Positions 1 through 8,686 of a stretch of DNA of 49,731 nt are shown in pieces. The stretch lies in NCBI GenBank assembly GCA_041748615.1, contig JBGTCY010000325.1, forward strand, positions 1 through 49,731, given 5' to 3'. The number at the start of each line of letters is the position of its first letter. Within the stretch, counting starts at the first letter, position 1. Source of the stretch: JBGTCY01 sp041748615 (GTDB lineage Bacteria; Bacteroidota; Bacteroidia; Chitinophagales; CAIOSU01). The position numbers were made by a program, and so were the translations under genes. Under the pieces are notes generated by a model that worked only from the letters and a program-made list of their open reading frames with translations, had not been told where the DNA came from and made no database searches.

Positions 1-731
1 GGGCAAAAGCTGTGAGACAGGGCACGCGCAACAAGGTCGAAAATATCAATAATGAATTTTCCATTCAGGAAAGCATGCTCAAAAAAGTATCTTCAAGGCC
101 ACTGAACATTTATGCTTTCATTCTCGCTTATTCCGACAAGGTGGAACTCAATGTTTTTTTTGAAGCTGAAGGAAAATTTCTGAACAAAACGGAAAACGAA
201 CCTGAATATCATGCCGCGAAAATGTTTGTCCGCAATTTCGCTTTGGATGCTTACCGCGAAGCCGTGAAGCAGGAAATAAAAACCGAAGAAGGACGATTAA
301 AAAACATTGAATCGGAACAGAAAAAACTGATAAAAGATGCGGAGAAACTTTACAAAAGTAAAGGCTCAGAAAAGCGAGGAGTTGAAAGCATGAAAAACAA
401 AATCGCCATGCTGAAAGGCGACCAGGACAGAATAAGAAAACAGGTTCAATCTATTAAAGACGAGTTGCTGCGCTATCAAAATCAAAACGCTTTACCGGCA
501 GTGATTAAAGACGCTGAGAAAAGATTAAAGAGCGCGGAAAAAGATTTATCCAAACTGACACGGGAGGAAGAAAAACTTCACCGCGACATCAACAAAAGCG
601 AAACGAGCATTCGCAGCGATGAACGCTCAATCAGCGACAGCGAGCAAGCCAAGCAACGTAAGCAGGAGGAAGTTGACCGCCAGAAAGAGCGCATCTTTAA
701 TCTGAAAAAGAAACTCGAAAGCATCCGCTAA
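1..731 (+). CDS. Coiled-coil protein, 5' end outside the window
   Basis: The reading frame is open from the first bases, and the earliest start codon inside (GTG at 12) has no obvious ribosome-binding context, so the gene probably begins upstream. About 239 residues are visible. An N-terminal part (roughly residues 30-80, with the segment LNIYAFILAYSDKVELNVFF) looks globular. From about residue 85 to the end the chain is rich in Lys, Glu, Gln and Arg with heptad spacing, a long coiled coil. It ends 6 bases before the 3' end of the RNase P RNA gene, which is transcribed toward it. I do not recognise a family. A structural or scaffold role is possible, but the function is unknown. Confidence 0.6.
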   Translation, partial: AKAVRQGTRNKVENINNEFSIQESMLKKVSSRPLNIYAFILAYSDKVELNVFFEAEGKFLNKTENEPEYHAAKMFVRNFALDAYREAVKQEIKTEEGRLKNIESEQKKLIKDAEKLYKSKGSEKRGVESMKNKIAMLKGDQDRIRKQVQSIKDELLRYQNQNALPAVIKDAEKRLKSAEKDLSKLTREEEKLHRDINKSETSIRSDERSISDSEQAKQRKQEEVDRQKERIFNLKKKLESIR

Positions 732-737
732 AAAATA

Positions 738-1131
738 GGTTGCAAGCCTATAAGCCGGGTTCTGTATTCCGGTTTACACCGAAATTTCTATCATTTATCT
801 GGACCTGCCGTCACCGGCAGGTTCTATCAGCCAACCCTTCCCGGAGCGATTTGCACCGCTCGGACGAGCAACCCTTCATCCGCTTGCGCGGAACCCGGAA
901 TATATTTGGCTTTTCGACATACAAGGCTTGCCCCTGCGGAATGTTGCCATCCAGCAGCGTGAGCTCTTACCTCACGTTTTCACCCTTATCGCGCCATAGG
1001 CGGACGGTAATTTTCTGTGGCGCTGTCTGTATCCGCTTTTGACGGACCCCTCCCGTTAGGAGGTGCATTGCTCTGTGTCGCCCGGACTTTCCTACCCCGC
1101 TCGCGCGAAGTTGATAGAACGGCTTGCAACC
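738..1131 (-). ncRNA. rnpB: RNase P RNA, bacterial class A
   Basis: This is the catalytic RNA of RNase P, which trims tRNA 5' leaders. On the minus strand the 5' end GGTTGCAAGCC pairs perfectly with the 3' end GGCTTGCAACC, forming helix P1 and fixing both ends. Close to the 5' end is the universal GAGGAAAGTCCGGGC-like block (here read GTAGGAAAGTCCGGGC), and near the 3' end is ACAGAACCCGGCTTATAGGC, the conserved CR V pairing partner. A GGTGAAAACGTGAGGTAAGAGCTCACG-like P8-P12 region lies in the middle (about 940-980). The length of about 394 nt fits the class A type. An apparent frame on the opposite strand (740-1042) is only a shadow of this RNA. Confidence 0.95.
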
Positions 1132-1250
1132 ATGATTTGAAAGAACTTAGTAATGATGGGAAAATAACATCCCCAATTTGTGCAACATGCTAAAAGATTT
1201 TAGACTTTAGATGTTAGAATCTTTGGGAAATGATATTTTGAAAATGCACC

Positions 1251-1655
1251 TTATCTGAAAAAAACTTCGGTGGCGCCTCCCTGATGTTTCGGGTCGTTCA
1301 CCATCCGGATGTTTTTCACCATTTTATTTTTTTTGAGCAGCGCGTGCACCGCTTCTTTCAGTTTCCCTTCGCCTTTTCCGTGAATCACTTTCATACTGCC
1401 GCAACCGTTTGCCAAAGCTTTATCTAATTGTTTTTCCAAATGCCGCAACTGATGATTCAGCTTTTCTTCAACGGAAATCATTGACGCGCTCTTTGTCGCT
1501 TCATCAAGATGCAAATCCACTTCCGCGCATTTTTTTCCGGGCTTCGATAAATCTTTATCTTCCGTGCGTCCCAATAAAAATCCCCTGATAACTTCGGGGT
1601 CAATTGGCTTATCTTCACGGGGAGCATCAAAAAAGTCATCCGGAAAATGATTCAT
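1251..1655 (-). CDS. Smr-domain protein
   Basis: This 134-residue protein carries a C-terminal Smr (MutS2-type) domain from about residue 44. Visible marks are the N-terminal EVDLHLDE motif (DLH), the IHGKGEGKLKEAVHALL helix-loop and the final GGATEVFF strand, all typical of the family. Smr domains bind or nick nucleic acids; recent work on relatives links them to ribosome-collision rescue, but which role applies here cannot be read from sequence. The domain stands alone, without the MutS2 ATPase. The short N-terminal segment (DDFFDAPREDKPIDPEVIRGFLLGR) is the kind of extension seen in small Bacteroidota Smr proteins. The gene is divergent from the methyltransferase next door. Confidence 0.85.
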   Translation of the reverse strand: MNHFPDDFFDAPREDKPIDPEVIRGFLLGRTEDKDLSKPGKKCAEVDLHLDEATKSASMISVEEKLNHQLRHLEKQLDKALANGCGSMKVIHGKGEGKLKEAVHALLKKNKMVKNIRMVNDPKHQGGATEVFFR

Positions 1656-1678
1656 TTTACAATGAGCGGTTTATCACG

Positions 1679-2359
1679 ATGAAACAATCACTGCGTTGGT
1701 TAACGGCACAAAAGTTAGAAAAATTCTGGTGGAACAATTATTTATCCGGAAAAAAAACGGAGAGTTATCTTGACTGGAAAAAAAATTATTGGGATAATAT
1801 TCTGAATACTGTTTTTGAAATCAATCACAATACAGCGCTGACTCACGAAAATTTTAACAGTCATCCGCTTGAAATTTTAGATGCCGGCAGTGGTCCGGCA
1901 GGCATTTTTTTAAATCTCCAACATCACAGAGTTGTCGCCATTGACCCGCTGATGGAATATTACCTGCAAGAAATAAAATTGTTTAATCCGTCTGATTTTT
2001 CTCATGTTCAATTTCAGCAAAAAAGTCTTGAGCAGTTAAACGTAATTGAAAAGTTTGACATCATCTTTTGTATGAATGCCATCAATCATGTTCAAGAAAT
2101 TTCCACGAGTTTACATAATCTTTTTTCAGCATTGAAAAAAGGAGGTCTTATGGTTTTGTCTGTTGACGCGCATCGTTTTTCACTGCCTAAATCCATTTTG
2201 AAATTACTGCCGTTAGATATTTTGCATCCGCATCAATACAGCGCGGAAGATTATCTTGAACTCATTAAAAAAAACTGTACGCTCAGCGAGCCAAAAATTA
2301 AAGTAATCAAAACCGGCAATCTGTTTAATCATCTTTTGATAGTCGCGAATAAAGTATAA
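1679..2359 (+). CDS. Class I SAM-dependent methyltransferase
   Basis: This is a 226-residue protein with a Rossmann-fold methyltransferase core. Motif I is LEILDAGSGPAGIFL (SAM-binding glycine loop), followed by an acidic residue at the end of strand 2 (VVAIDPL). Motif IV is FDIIFCMNAINHV, and a KKGGLMVLSVDAH segment corresponds to motif VI. The substrate is unknown. I chose the ATG at 1679 because the earlier in-frame ATG at 1604 lies inside the divergently transcribed Smr gene, and its extra 25 residues have no family character. The gene converges on the TPR-protein gene, with 4 bases between the two stops. Confidence 0.8.
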   Translation: MKQSLRWLTAQKLEKFWWNNYLSGKKTESYLDWKKNYWDNILNTVFEINHNTALTHENFNSHPLEILDAGSGPAGIFLNLQHHRVVAIDPLMEYYLQEIKLFNPSDFSHVQFQQKSLEQLNVIEKFDIIFCMNAINHVQEISTSLHNLFSALKKGGLMVLSVDAHRFSLPKSILKLLPLDILHPHQYSAEDYLELIKKNCTLSEPKIKVIKTGNLFNHLLIVANKV

Positions 2360-2363
2360 TCCG

Positions 2364-3860
2364 CTATCCCTTTCCTACTCTTTCCAATCCTGCTTTTGCT
2401 TTTTGCCCAAGACTGTTTTTGTATTCATGATTATCTAATTCCAAACATTGCTTGAAATATTTTCGCGCTTCATCAAGATTCCCTTTTGATTCATAATAAA
2501 GCGCAAGCTGCAAGGCTGCATTGGCTGCATAATAGTAGGGCGCATTTTTGCCGCGTTCAATCGTCCACTCATAGCGTTGAACAGCTTTTTCCATTTCTTT
2601 CATCGCATCATAAATTCTCGCCTGCCGGTAAACCTGCTCTAAACTATATTCCGGATTTTTTAAAACCTCCGGTGATAAATTTTCTAAAACATTCAGCGCG
2701 TTTTTAAAATATCCTCCGTCAAACAGCAAACGTGCTTTTAATAAATCCGGTTGGGGCGGCACGTTGTTTTCCGCTTCTTTTTGCGCCTGTCTGTCATCAT
2801 CGGTTTCCGCTTTTCCATTTGATTTCAAGAGTTGCATCTGCTGAGCATACGATTCATGGTTTCCTTCCAATAAAAAACTCCACGCAATTTTTTGATACGC
2901 GCTTTTAATTAAATGACCGCTTTGGTTGCTCTTGATGAATTTTTGAAAATGCTGAATGCCTTCCGGTTTGAGCTGATTTAATAAAGTTATTCCGCGATAA
3001 TAATCCAACACCGGAATTTTGAGATAGTCAATGCCTTCCGGAATATTTTTCAAATAATTAATCGCTTCTTCATTATGATGACTGTATAATGCGATTTTCA
3101 CTCCTGTGTAATATGAGTACAAATTTCCATCAATCGGATAACCGGCATTTTCGAAATTTTCCCTTGCCTTGTTTTTATCTCCCTGCAAATGCAGCAGCAG
3201 GGATACATAGACATGTATCGCTTCATCTTTCAGAAATTTTTCTTTTCCCCAATCCGTTCGCGATAAGTTTTGCAATCCGTTCATTCCTTCATTCAGGCTG
3301 CCGCTCATGCCAACCAATCGTAATCCAAAATGATATTTTTCAGGAACAACACCCAACAAAGCTTTGATAGTGAAAAAACTTTTTTGTGCAGGTTTAAACT
3401 CCGGATAGAGGTTGATGTTTTCAGCCAGCAAGATGTACGCTCTCCGCAAATCCATCATCCCGGACCAATATTCCCTGAACTGAAAAGCGGCAAAGGCATA
3501 TTGCAGATGCATTTCCGCTTGCAGAAAACGAAACCAGGGAGAATTCTGCGCTCCTTTTTTGCAGGTGTTTACGCGGTTATTTTTATTGCTTTTAAATGCG
3601 GAAAGTTGTGATTCGTTTTCCGTCAGATGGATATTCAGAAACTCATGAAAGTTTTCCAGCAAAAGTGGAATGAGATTTTCGGGATTTGTTTTTTTTTCGG
3701 TGATTAATAATTGTTTCCCAGCATCCGGTCTCAGACTGAAAAGATGGTGATAGGCTGTTTGACAATGCTCATTAAAATTATAATTGCCGGCTGTTAAAAT
3801 TGCAGGAAGCAAAAGCGGAATGAAAATGAAAAAGCGCGGCACATTGAAGGAATTTGACAA
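2364..3860 (-). CDS. Exported tetratricopeptide-repeat protein
   Basis: This is a 498-residue protein. The N-terminus has a hydrophobic segment (FFIFIPLLLPAILTAG) that reads as a signal peptide, so the protein is probably periplasmic or otherwise exported. The rest is helical with repeated A/Y/L spacing. The clearest TPR unit is close to the C-terminus (AALQLALYYESKGNLDEARK, then CLELDNHEYKN); weaker units lie around residues 220-330 and 380-440. TPR proteins mediate protein-protein contacts, and no enzymatic motif is visible. No operon partner: the neighbouring gene converges on it and 300 bases of repeat-rich DNA lie upstream. Confidence 0.75.
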   Translation of the reverse strand: MSNSFNVPRFFIFIPLLLPAILTAGNYNFNEHCQTAYHHLFSLRPDAGKQLLITEKKTNPENLIPLLLENFHEFLNIHLTENESQLSAFKSNKNNRVNTCKKGAQNSPWFRFLQAEMHLQYAFAAFQFREYWSGMMDLRRAYILLAENINLYPEFKPAQKSFFTIKALLGVVPEKYHFGLRLVGMSGSLNEGMNGLQNLSRTDWGKEKFLKDEAIHVYVSLLLHLQGDKNKARENFENAGYPIDGNLYSYYTGVKIALYSHHNEEAINYLKNIPEGIDYLKIPVLDYYRGITLLNQLKPEGIQHFQKFIKSNQSGHLIKSAYQKIAWSFLLEGNHESYAQQMQLLKSNGKAETDDDRQAQKEAENNVPPQPDLLKARLLFDGGYFKNALNVLENLSPEVLKNPEYSLEQVYRQARIYDAMKEMEKAVQRYEWTIERGKNAPYYYAANAALQLALYYESKGNLDEARKYFKQCLELDNHEYKNSLGQKAKAGLERVGKG

Positions 3861-3908
3861 CTACAATGTTAGTTATTTTTCAAGGGGATGATTTGGGGGT
3901 TGATGTAA

Positions 3909-4065
3909 TGGGTGCAGGATAAATTGCACCGCTTTTTATGGTGCGCGTGGGGGTCACCCTGAGCGGAGTCGAAGGAGAGCGATTGCCGCCCCGCATGGTT
4001 CGACTCCGCTCACCATGACAACGCAAGTGCAATTTGTCCTACCCCCGATGTAATCGGGGGTAGGA
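3909..4065. repeat. Long imperfect inverted repeat (REP-like), also at 48954-49019
   Basis: The outer arms read GGGTGCAGGATAAATTGCAC (left) and GTGCAATTTGTCCTACCCCC (right). An inner stem pairs GTCACCCTGAGCGGAGTCGAA-type sequence (3953-3973) with its near-complement at 3999-4019. At the right edge is a perfect 13-bp palindrome, 4037-4049 with 4053-4065, with loop GTA. The left arm recurs inverted at 48954-49019. It sits in the gap between the TPR gene and the radical SAM gene. No coding capacity is visible; it could act as a structured intergenic spacer or a bidirectional transcription stop. Confidence 0.7.
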
Positions 4066-4070
4066 CTCTC

Positions 4071-4117
4071 CGAGGGGATTCAGGCATAAAGCCGGAATGA
4101 CAAAGCAATGAAGTTTC
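4071..4117. repeat. Dispersed short repeat, family 'GGGATTC...GGAATGACAAAGCAAT'
   Basis: A 45-50 base element of the form GAGGGGATTC, variable middle, GGAATGACAAAGCAATRAAGT. The other copies in this window are at 17830-17880 (same orientation) and 49461-49500 (opposite orientation). The middle here is CAGGCATAAAGCC, able to form a short stem. All copies are intergenic. Confidence 0.6.
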
Positions 4118-4166
4118 GTATCCCTCATAAAAACACTTCGGAGCAATTTCCTTAAATTTCCGAAAG

Positions 4167-5225
4167 ATGAAACAAGAATCTATCAAAGGCAGGGGCGCTC
4201 AACTCAATACAAAAAATCCTTTTTTGTCCACTGAATATGTGACCGAACATTTTGAAGGGCTGGATGAGGAATTTGAGTTGCAATCCAAAACACAATTTTT
4301 TGAAGAGCATCCCAAAAAAATTGTCAATAAAGTTGAAAGCCCGGATATCGGGCTGGAATACAGCATGAACCCGTATCAGGGTTGCGAACATGGCTGCATT
4401 TATTGTTACGCACGCAACACGCACACCTATTGGGGTTATAGCGCTGGGTTGGATTTTGAACAAAAAATCATTGTGAAACCCAACGCGCCCGCTTTGCTTG
4501 AAAAGCAACTGAGTCATCCCAACTGGAAAGTTTCGCCCATCATGTTTGCAGGCAATACGGATTGTTACCAGCCTGTAGAAAAACGTCTCGGCATCACGCG
4601 GAAAATGCTGGAGGTACTGGTGAAATTCAGGCATCCGGTGGGCATCATCACCAAGAATAGTCTCATCCTGCGCGACCTAGATTTGTTGGAAGACCTGGCA
4701 AAAGATAATTTGGTGAATGTTGCCGTTTCGATGAACTCGCTGACTGAATCGTTGCGGCAGCAGTTGGAACCGCGAACAGCCTCCTACCAAAAACGACTGG
4801 AAGTCATGCAGCGATTGTCAGAAAAAAATATTCCCGTGCATCTCATGGTTGCACCGGTGATTCCCGGCTTGAACGACCATGAAATTCCCAATGTGCTGGA
4901 AGCGGCAGCGGAAAATGGCGCTCATACGGCAGCGTACCTGATTGTGCGGCTCAACGGTCAGATTGCAGCTATTTTTTCTGACTGGATTCAAAAAGCGTTT
5001 CCCGACAAAGCGGAAAAAGTGCTGCATCGAATCGCTGCGTGTCATGGCGGAAAACTGAGCGACAGCCGGTATGGAACACGCATGAAAGGCGAAGGAAACG
5101 TGGCGGAATCAATCGGCAGTTTGTTTAAAATTTCTTACCGGAAATATTACGGAACTCCGAAAAAATTTGAATATAATCTCACCGTTTTCAGGCAGCCGCC
5201 TAAAGGTCAGTTGAAGTTGTTTTAG
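4167..5225 (+). CDS. Radical SAM protein, PA0069 / SplB-like family
   Basis: This is a 352-residue protein. The cluster motif is CEHGCIYCYAR (CxxxCxxC spacing; residues about 74-81), which would bind the 4Fe-4S cluster that cleaves SAM. It is preceded by SMNPYQG, typical of the PA0069 subgroup, and followed by FAGNTDCYQPVEK, which belongs to the same group. The C-terminal half shows a TIM-barrel pattern (VSMNSLTE, VAPVIPGLND). Related proteins resemble spore photoproduct lyase, but the reaction of this subgroup is not established. The length fits the family. It stands alone, 145 bases before the ATPase gene. Confidence 0.88.
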   Translation: MKQESIKGRGAQLNTKNPFLSTEYVTEHFEGLDEEFELQSKTQFFEEHPKKIVNKVESPDIGLEYSMNPYQGCEHGCIYCYARNTHTYWGYSAGLDFEQKIIVKPNAPALLEKQLSHPNWKVSPIMFAGNTDCYQPVEKRLGITRKMLEVLVKFRHPVGIITKNSLILRDLDLLEDLAKDNLVNVAVSMNSLTESLRQQLEPRTASYQKRLEVMQRLSEKNIPVHLMVAPVIPGLNDHEIPNVLEAAAENGAHTAAYLIVRLNGQIAAIFSDWIQKAFPDKAEKVLHRIAACHGGKLSDSRYGTRMKGEGNVAESIGSLFKISYRKYYGTPKKFEYNLTVFRQPPKGQLKLF

Positions 5226-5256
5226 GGAAAAAGTCGCAGTTCTGGAGAAAACATTT

Positions 5257-5372
5257 ACCCTAACTTTGTTACAACTTTTTGAAAAATAACCCTAACTCTG
5301 TTACAATTTTATTCAAATTTTACCCTAACTCTGTAACATATTTTTAGATAGTTTACCCTAACTTTGATACAT
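5257..5372 (+). promoter_or_regulatory. Four phased direct repeats with dyad symmetry, ending in the ATPase start codon
   Basis: Four copies of ACCCTAACTYTGTTACAA lie at 5257-5274, 5289-5306, 5322-5339 and 5355-5372, spaced 32, 33 and 33 bases, about three helical turns, so all face the same side of the DNA. Copies 1 and 2 contain the perfect dyad TAAC-N3-GTTA; copies 3 and 4 are imperfect (GTAA, GATA). The core TAACTTTG in copies 1 and 4 also equals the Bacteroidota -7 consensus TAnnTTTG. Copy 4 overlaps the ATG of the downstream ATPase. A cooperative operator for a dimeric regulator is the simplest reading; this is an inference. Confidence 0.7.
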
Positions 5373-6735
5373 GTTCCAGAGAGAAATCATTCAAGAACTT
5401 GAAAAGTGGTTGAAAAATACAATCCGGAAGCCATTAGTGATAAGAGGAGCCAGGCAAACCGGAAAAACAACATTGGTAAACCAATTTGCAGAAAAATTTA
5501 AACATTACATTTATTTGAATCTTGACCTTCCGGAGGACAGAAAGCCATTTGAAGATTTTACCACAATTGAAGTATTAATTCAAACGCTATTCTTTCAAAA
5601 CAATATCACGATTGACAAGAAAAAAGAAACACTTCTTTTTATAGATGAAATACAAAGTTTTCCAGCGGCTCTGAATTTATTACGTTACTTCCATGAGCAG
5701 GAACCTGAAATTCCGGTTATCGCTGCGGGAAGTATGCTGGAAACATTATTTGATGAAAAAATACATTTTCCGGTCGGTCGTGTTGAATATAAGGTTATCA
5801 GACCGGTTTCTTTTCCTGAATTTCTGATGGCGATTGGAGAAACTGCCGCTAAAGATGCTTTAGAAAAAATTCCTGTTGCAGATTTCGCACACGACAAGCT
5901 GTTAATGCTGTTTCACACCTATTCATTGGTAGGCGGTATGCCTGAAGTGGTGAATAATTATGTGTTAAATAAAGACATTACAACGCTGAAACCAATTTAT
6001 GATTCACTTTTAGCTACCTATTTGGAAGATGTTGAGAAATATGCAAAATCAGGCTCACAGGTGAATATTCTCAGGCATGTGATTAATGCGTCTTTTCTAG
6101 AGGCGGGAAAGCGCATCAAATATCAGGGATTTGGAAAATCTGATTATCGTTCAAGAGAAGTAGGTGAAGCGCTTAGAATGTTGGAAAAAGCAATGCTGAT
6201 TCACCTGATATTTCCCCTCACAAATGTTGAATTGCCATTAATGCAGGATATGAGAAAATCGCCTCGTTTACAGGTGCTTGATACAGGACTTTTAAACTAC
6301 ACAGTTGGAATACAAAAAGAGATTATCGGGACAAAAGATTTGAATGATGTTTACAAAGGAATCATGCTGGAACATCTTGTTGGTCAGGAGTTGCTGGCAA
6401 CACAATACCAGGCTTTGTGCCGTCTTCATTTTTGGGTCAGAGAAAAGAAAACTTCAATGGCTGAAATTGATTATATATTTCCTTGCAATAGTAAACTCAT
6501 CCCGATTGAAGTAAAGTCCGGGACGGAGGGGAAGCTTCGTTCGCTTCATTTGTTTATGGATGCCGCACCCCACAATTTGGCATTACGATTTTACTCAGGT
6601 ACATTCAGCATTACCAAAGCGGTAACAATGAACGGTAAATCCTATACTTTACTCAATTTACCTTATTACCTAGCATCACAAACAGAAAAATATATTTCTT
6701 GGATGGAAAAACAAGAACTCAGTTCTAAAAAATAG
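5371..6735 (+). CDS. AAA ATPase with DUF4143 domain
   Basis: This 454-residue protein belongs to the AAA_14/DUF4143 family. Walker A is GARQTGKTTL (residues about 25-34), Walker B is LLFIDEIQSF (about 88-97), and a sensor-like AAGSMLE follows. The family's usual VGGMPEVV segment is at about residue 190. The C-terminal part contains AEIDYIF and IPIEVKSG, the D...ExK arrangement of a PD-(D/E)XK-like fold found in DUF4143 proteins. The biological role of these often multicopy, frequently transferred ATPases is not established; links to mobile DNA are suggested for the family. The start codon lies inside the fourth upstream repeat. It converges on the polyprenyl synthase gene. Confidence 0.88.
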   Translation: MFQREIIQELEKWLKNTIRKPLVIRGARQTGKTTLVNQFAEKFKHYIYLNLDLPEDRKPFEDFTTIEVLIQTLFFQNNITIDKKKETLLFIDEIQSFPAALNLLRYFHEQEPEIPVIAAGSMLETLFDEKIHFPVGRVEYKVIRPVSFPEFLMAIGETAAKDALEKIPVADFAHDKLLMLFHTYSLVGGMPEVVNNYVLNKDITTLKPIYDSLLATYLEDVEKYAKSGSQVNILRHVINASFLEAGKRIKYQGFGKSDYRSREVGEALRMLEKAMLIHLIFPLTNVELPLMQDMRKSPRLQVLDTGLLNYTVGIQKEIIGTKDLNDVYKGIMLEHLVGQELLATQYQALCRLHFWVREKKTSMAEIDYIFPCNSKLIPIEVKSGTEGKLRSLHLFMDAAPHNLALRFYSGTFSITKAVTMNGKSYTLLNLPYYLASQTEKYISWMEKQELSSKK

Positions 6736-6767
6736 CCGTTTGCTTCAAAGTCATTTACTTTTCCAAA

Positions 6768-7742
6768 TTAACTCTTCCTTTCAATCGTAAACTCTATCAA
6801 CTGCTCAAGGCTGTTGCGGGCGTCATTTTGAGGAAAAGCATATAACATCTCCAACGCTTCTTTCCGGTAAACTTCCATTTTGTCGGCAGCATATTCAATG
6901 CCTCCGCTTTTTTTCACGTACTCCAGCACTTCCTTGATTTTTTTCTGGTCTTTGTTGTGATTTTTAAAAATATTAATCACCCAGCGTTTTTCGGAGGAAG
7001 ATGCTTTAGTCAAAGCATAAATGAGTGGCAGCGTCATTTTTCTTTCTTTGATATCTATCCCGCGCGGTTTGCCGATGTCGTCATCGCCATAATCGAACAA
7101 ATCGTCTTTGATTTGAAACGCCATGCCGACTTTTTCTCCAAACAAGCGCATTTTTTCTATCTCAAGTTTGTCATCCAACACGGATGCCGCCCCGCTGGAA
7201 CAGGCGGATGCGATAAGCGAAGCTGTTTTCTGACGAATGATGTCATAATAAATATCTTCTTTGATATCCAAACGTCTGGCTTTTTCCATTTGCAATAACT
7301 CTCCTTCACTCATTTCTTTCACAGACACGGAAAGAATTTTCAACAAATCGAAGTAATCATTTTCGAGCATGAGCAACAATCCTTTTGACAGGAGGTAGTC
7401 GCCCACTAAAACTGCAATCTTATTTTTCCAAAGCGCGTTGATGGAGAAAAATCCCCTGCGCATGTAAGCGTCATCCACCACATCATCATGCACCAAAGTC
7501 GCGGTGTGCAGCAACTCGACCAATGAAGCGGCAGCATAGGTTTTATCAGTGATTGCGCCATGCAGCTTCGCGCTCAGCAACACGAACATCGGACGCATCT
7601 GCTTGCCTTTTCGCTGAACAATATAATAGGTGATTCTGTCCAGCAGCGGAACGCGGCTTTTCATTGATTCCCTGAATTTCTGCTCGAAAATATCCAGTTC
7701 TTTCTCTATGGGCGCTTTTATCTGGTTCAGTGACAGCGTCAT
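6768..7742 (-). CDS. Polyprenyl diphosphate synthase (trans-isoprenyl type)
   Basis: This is a 324-residue enzyme that extends allylic diphosphates with isopentenyl diphosphate. The first aspartate-rich motif is HDDVVDDAYMRRG (about residues 88-100) and the second is QIKDDLFDYGDDD (about 211-223), both complete. The GKQMRP segment (about 50) binds diphosphate. A small residue pattern before the first motif (LLHTATLV) suggests a long product such as the octaprenyl or heptaprenyl tail of menaquinone; chain length cannot be fixed from sequence. In Bacteroidota this gene commonly supplies the quinone side chain. It diverges from the hydrolase gene at 7829. Confidence 0.93.
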   Translation of the reverse strand: MTLSLNQIKAPIEKELDIFEQKFRESMKSRVPLLDRITYYIVQRKGKQMRPMFVLLSAKLHGAITDKTYAAASLVELLHTATLVHDDVVDDAYMRRGFFSINALWKNKIAVLVGDYLLSKGLLLMLENDYFDLLKILSVSVKEMSEGELLQMEKARRLDIKEDIYYDIIRQKTASLIASACSSGAASVLDDKLEIEKMRLFGEKVGMAFQIKDDLFDYGDDDIGKPRGIDIKERKMTLPLIYALTKASSSEKRWVINIFKNHNKDQKKIKEVLEYVKKSGGIEYAADKMEVYRKEALEMLYAFPQNDARNSLEQLIEFTIERKS

Positions 7743-7751
7743 CTATAGCCT

Positions 7752-7759
7752 TAACTTTG
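7752..7759 (+). promoter_or_regulatory. Bacteroidota -7 promoter element, TAACTTTG
   Basis: A perfect TAnnTTTG match 70 bases upstream of the alpha/beta hydrolase start, in the divergent intergenic region. No clear -33 TTTG is seen at the expected spacing, so the call rests on the -7 match alone. Confidence 0.4.
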
Positions 7760-7828
7760 TCGCAAGATAAGCAATACATTTATTTGAATCAGACAATCAA
7801 ACCGTCACTGTTTTTAGCCTGAAACATC

Positions 7829-8686
7829 ATGCAAAAAGAAATTAATGTAAAAATCGAAGGACTCCATGGAAAACCTATTTTGCTTGATTTATTTTATTTG
7901 AAAAATGAAAAACCAAAACCGGTGGTGATTTTCGCGCATGGTTTTAAAGGATTTAAAGACTGGGGTCACTTTAACCTGCTATCAGAAAAATTTGCCGCAG
8001 CGGGTTTTGTATTTGTGAAATTTAATTTCTCGCACAACGGCACAACCCCGGAACATCCTGCTGATTTTGCCGACCTTGAGGCTTTCGGCAATAATAATTT
8101 CAGCATTGAATTAGATGATTTGGGAACGGTCATTGATTATGTTTTGCATGAAAGTTCAGCGCAAAAAAACGGGGAGCTACATTCAGAAAAACTTTTTCTG
8201 ACCGGACATAGTCGTGGCGGTGGAATTGTCATCCTGAAAGCAGCGGAAGATGCCCGCATAAAAAAAATCGCGACCTGGGCATCCGTGAGCGACTTTGGCA
8301 AATTCTGGTCGCAGGATGTGATTGACGATTGGAAAAATAATGGTGTGGTGTATATTGAAAATACACGAACGCGGCAGCAAATGCCGCTCTATTATCAGTT
8401 CTGTGAAAATTATTTTGAAAACATCAACAGGCTTTCCATTCCGGAAGCCGTTCAGAAAATTAAAATCCCGTTTCTCATTTCGCATGGCACTGAGGATGAA
8501 GTGGTGCCATTTATGTCAGCGGTGAATCTGCATGAACGCGCAGCGGGTAGTCAGCTATTATCCATTGATGGCGGCAATCATGTTTTCGGAGCTAAACATC
8601 CTTTTGAAGCAACTATGCTTCCTGCTGACGCGGAGCGAGTTGTCAATGAAACCATCGCGTTTTTCAAACAATCATCAGCGCTGTAA
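7829..8686 (+). CDS. Alpha/beta hydrolase
   Basis: This is a 285-residue soluble hydrolase of the dienelactone-hydrolase/peptidase S9-like type. The oxyanion region is IFAHGFKGFKDWG (about residues 33-45). The nucleophile elbow is GHSRGG (Ser about 127), the acid lies in SHGTEDEVVPF (about 220) and the catalytic histidine in GGNHVFG (about 250), so the triad is complete. There is no signal peptide, so it is cytoplasmic; the substrate is unknown. Its stop overlaps the convergent PAP2 gene by 12 bases. Confidence 0.85.
   Translation: MQKEINVKIEGLHGKPILLDLFYLKNEKPKPVVIFAHGFKGFKDWGHFNLLSEKFAAAGFVFVKFNFSHNGTTPEHPADFADLEAFGNNNFSIELDDLGTVIDYVLHESSAQKNGELHSEKLFLTGHSRGGGIVILKAAEDARIKKIATWASVSDFGKFWSQDVIDDWKNNGVVYIENTRTRQQMPLYYQFCENYFENINRLSIPEAVQKIKIPFLISHGTEDEVVPFMSAVNLHERAAGSQLLSIDGGNHVFGAKHPFEATMLPADAERVVNETIAFFKQSSAL

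Noticed and set aside
740..1042. 100-codon frame
   Set aside because: Lies wholly within the RNase P RNA, opposite strand.
5257..5372. Possible CRISPR array
   Set aside because: Only four repeats of 18 bases, spacers of 14-15 bases, no cas genes, and the last copy overlaps a start codon.
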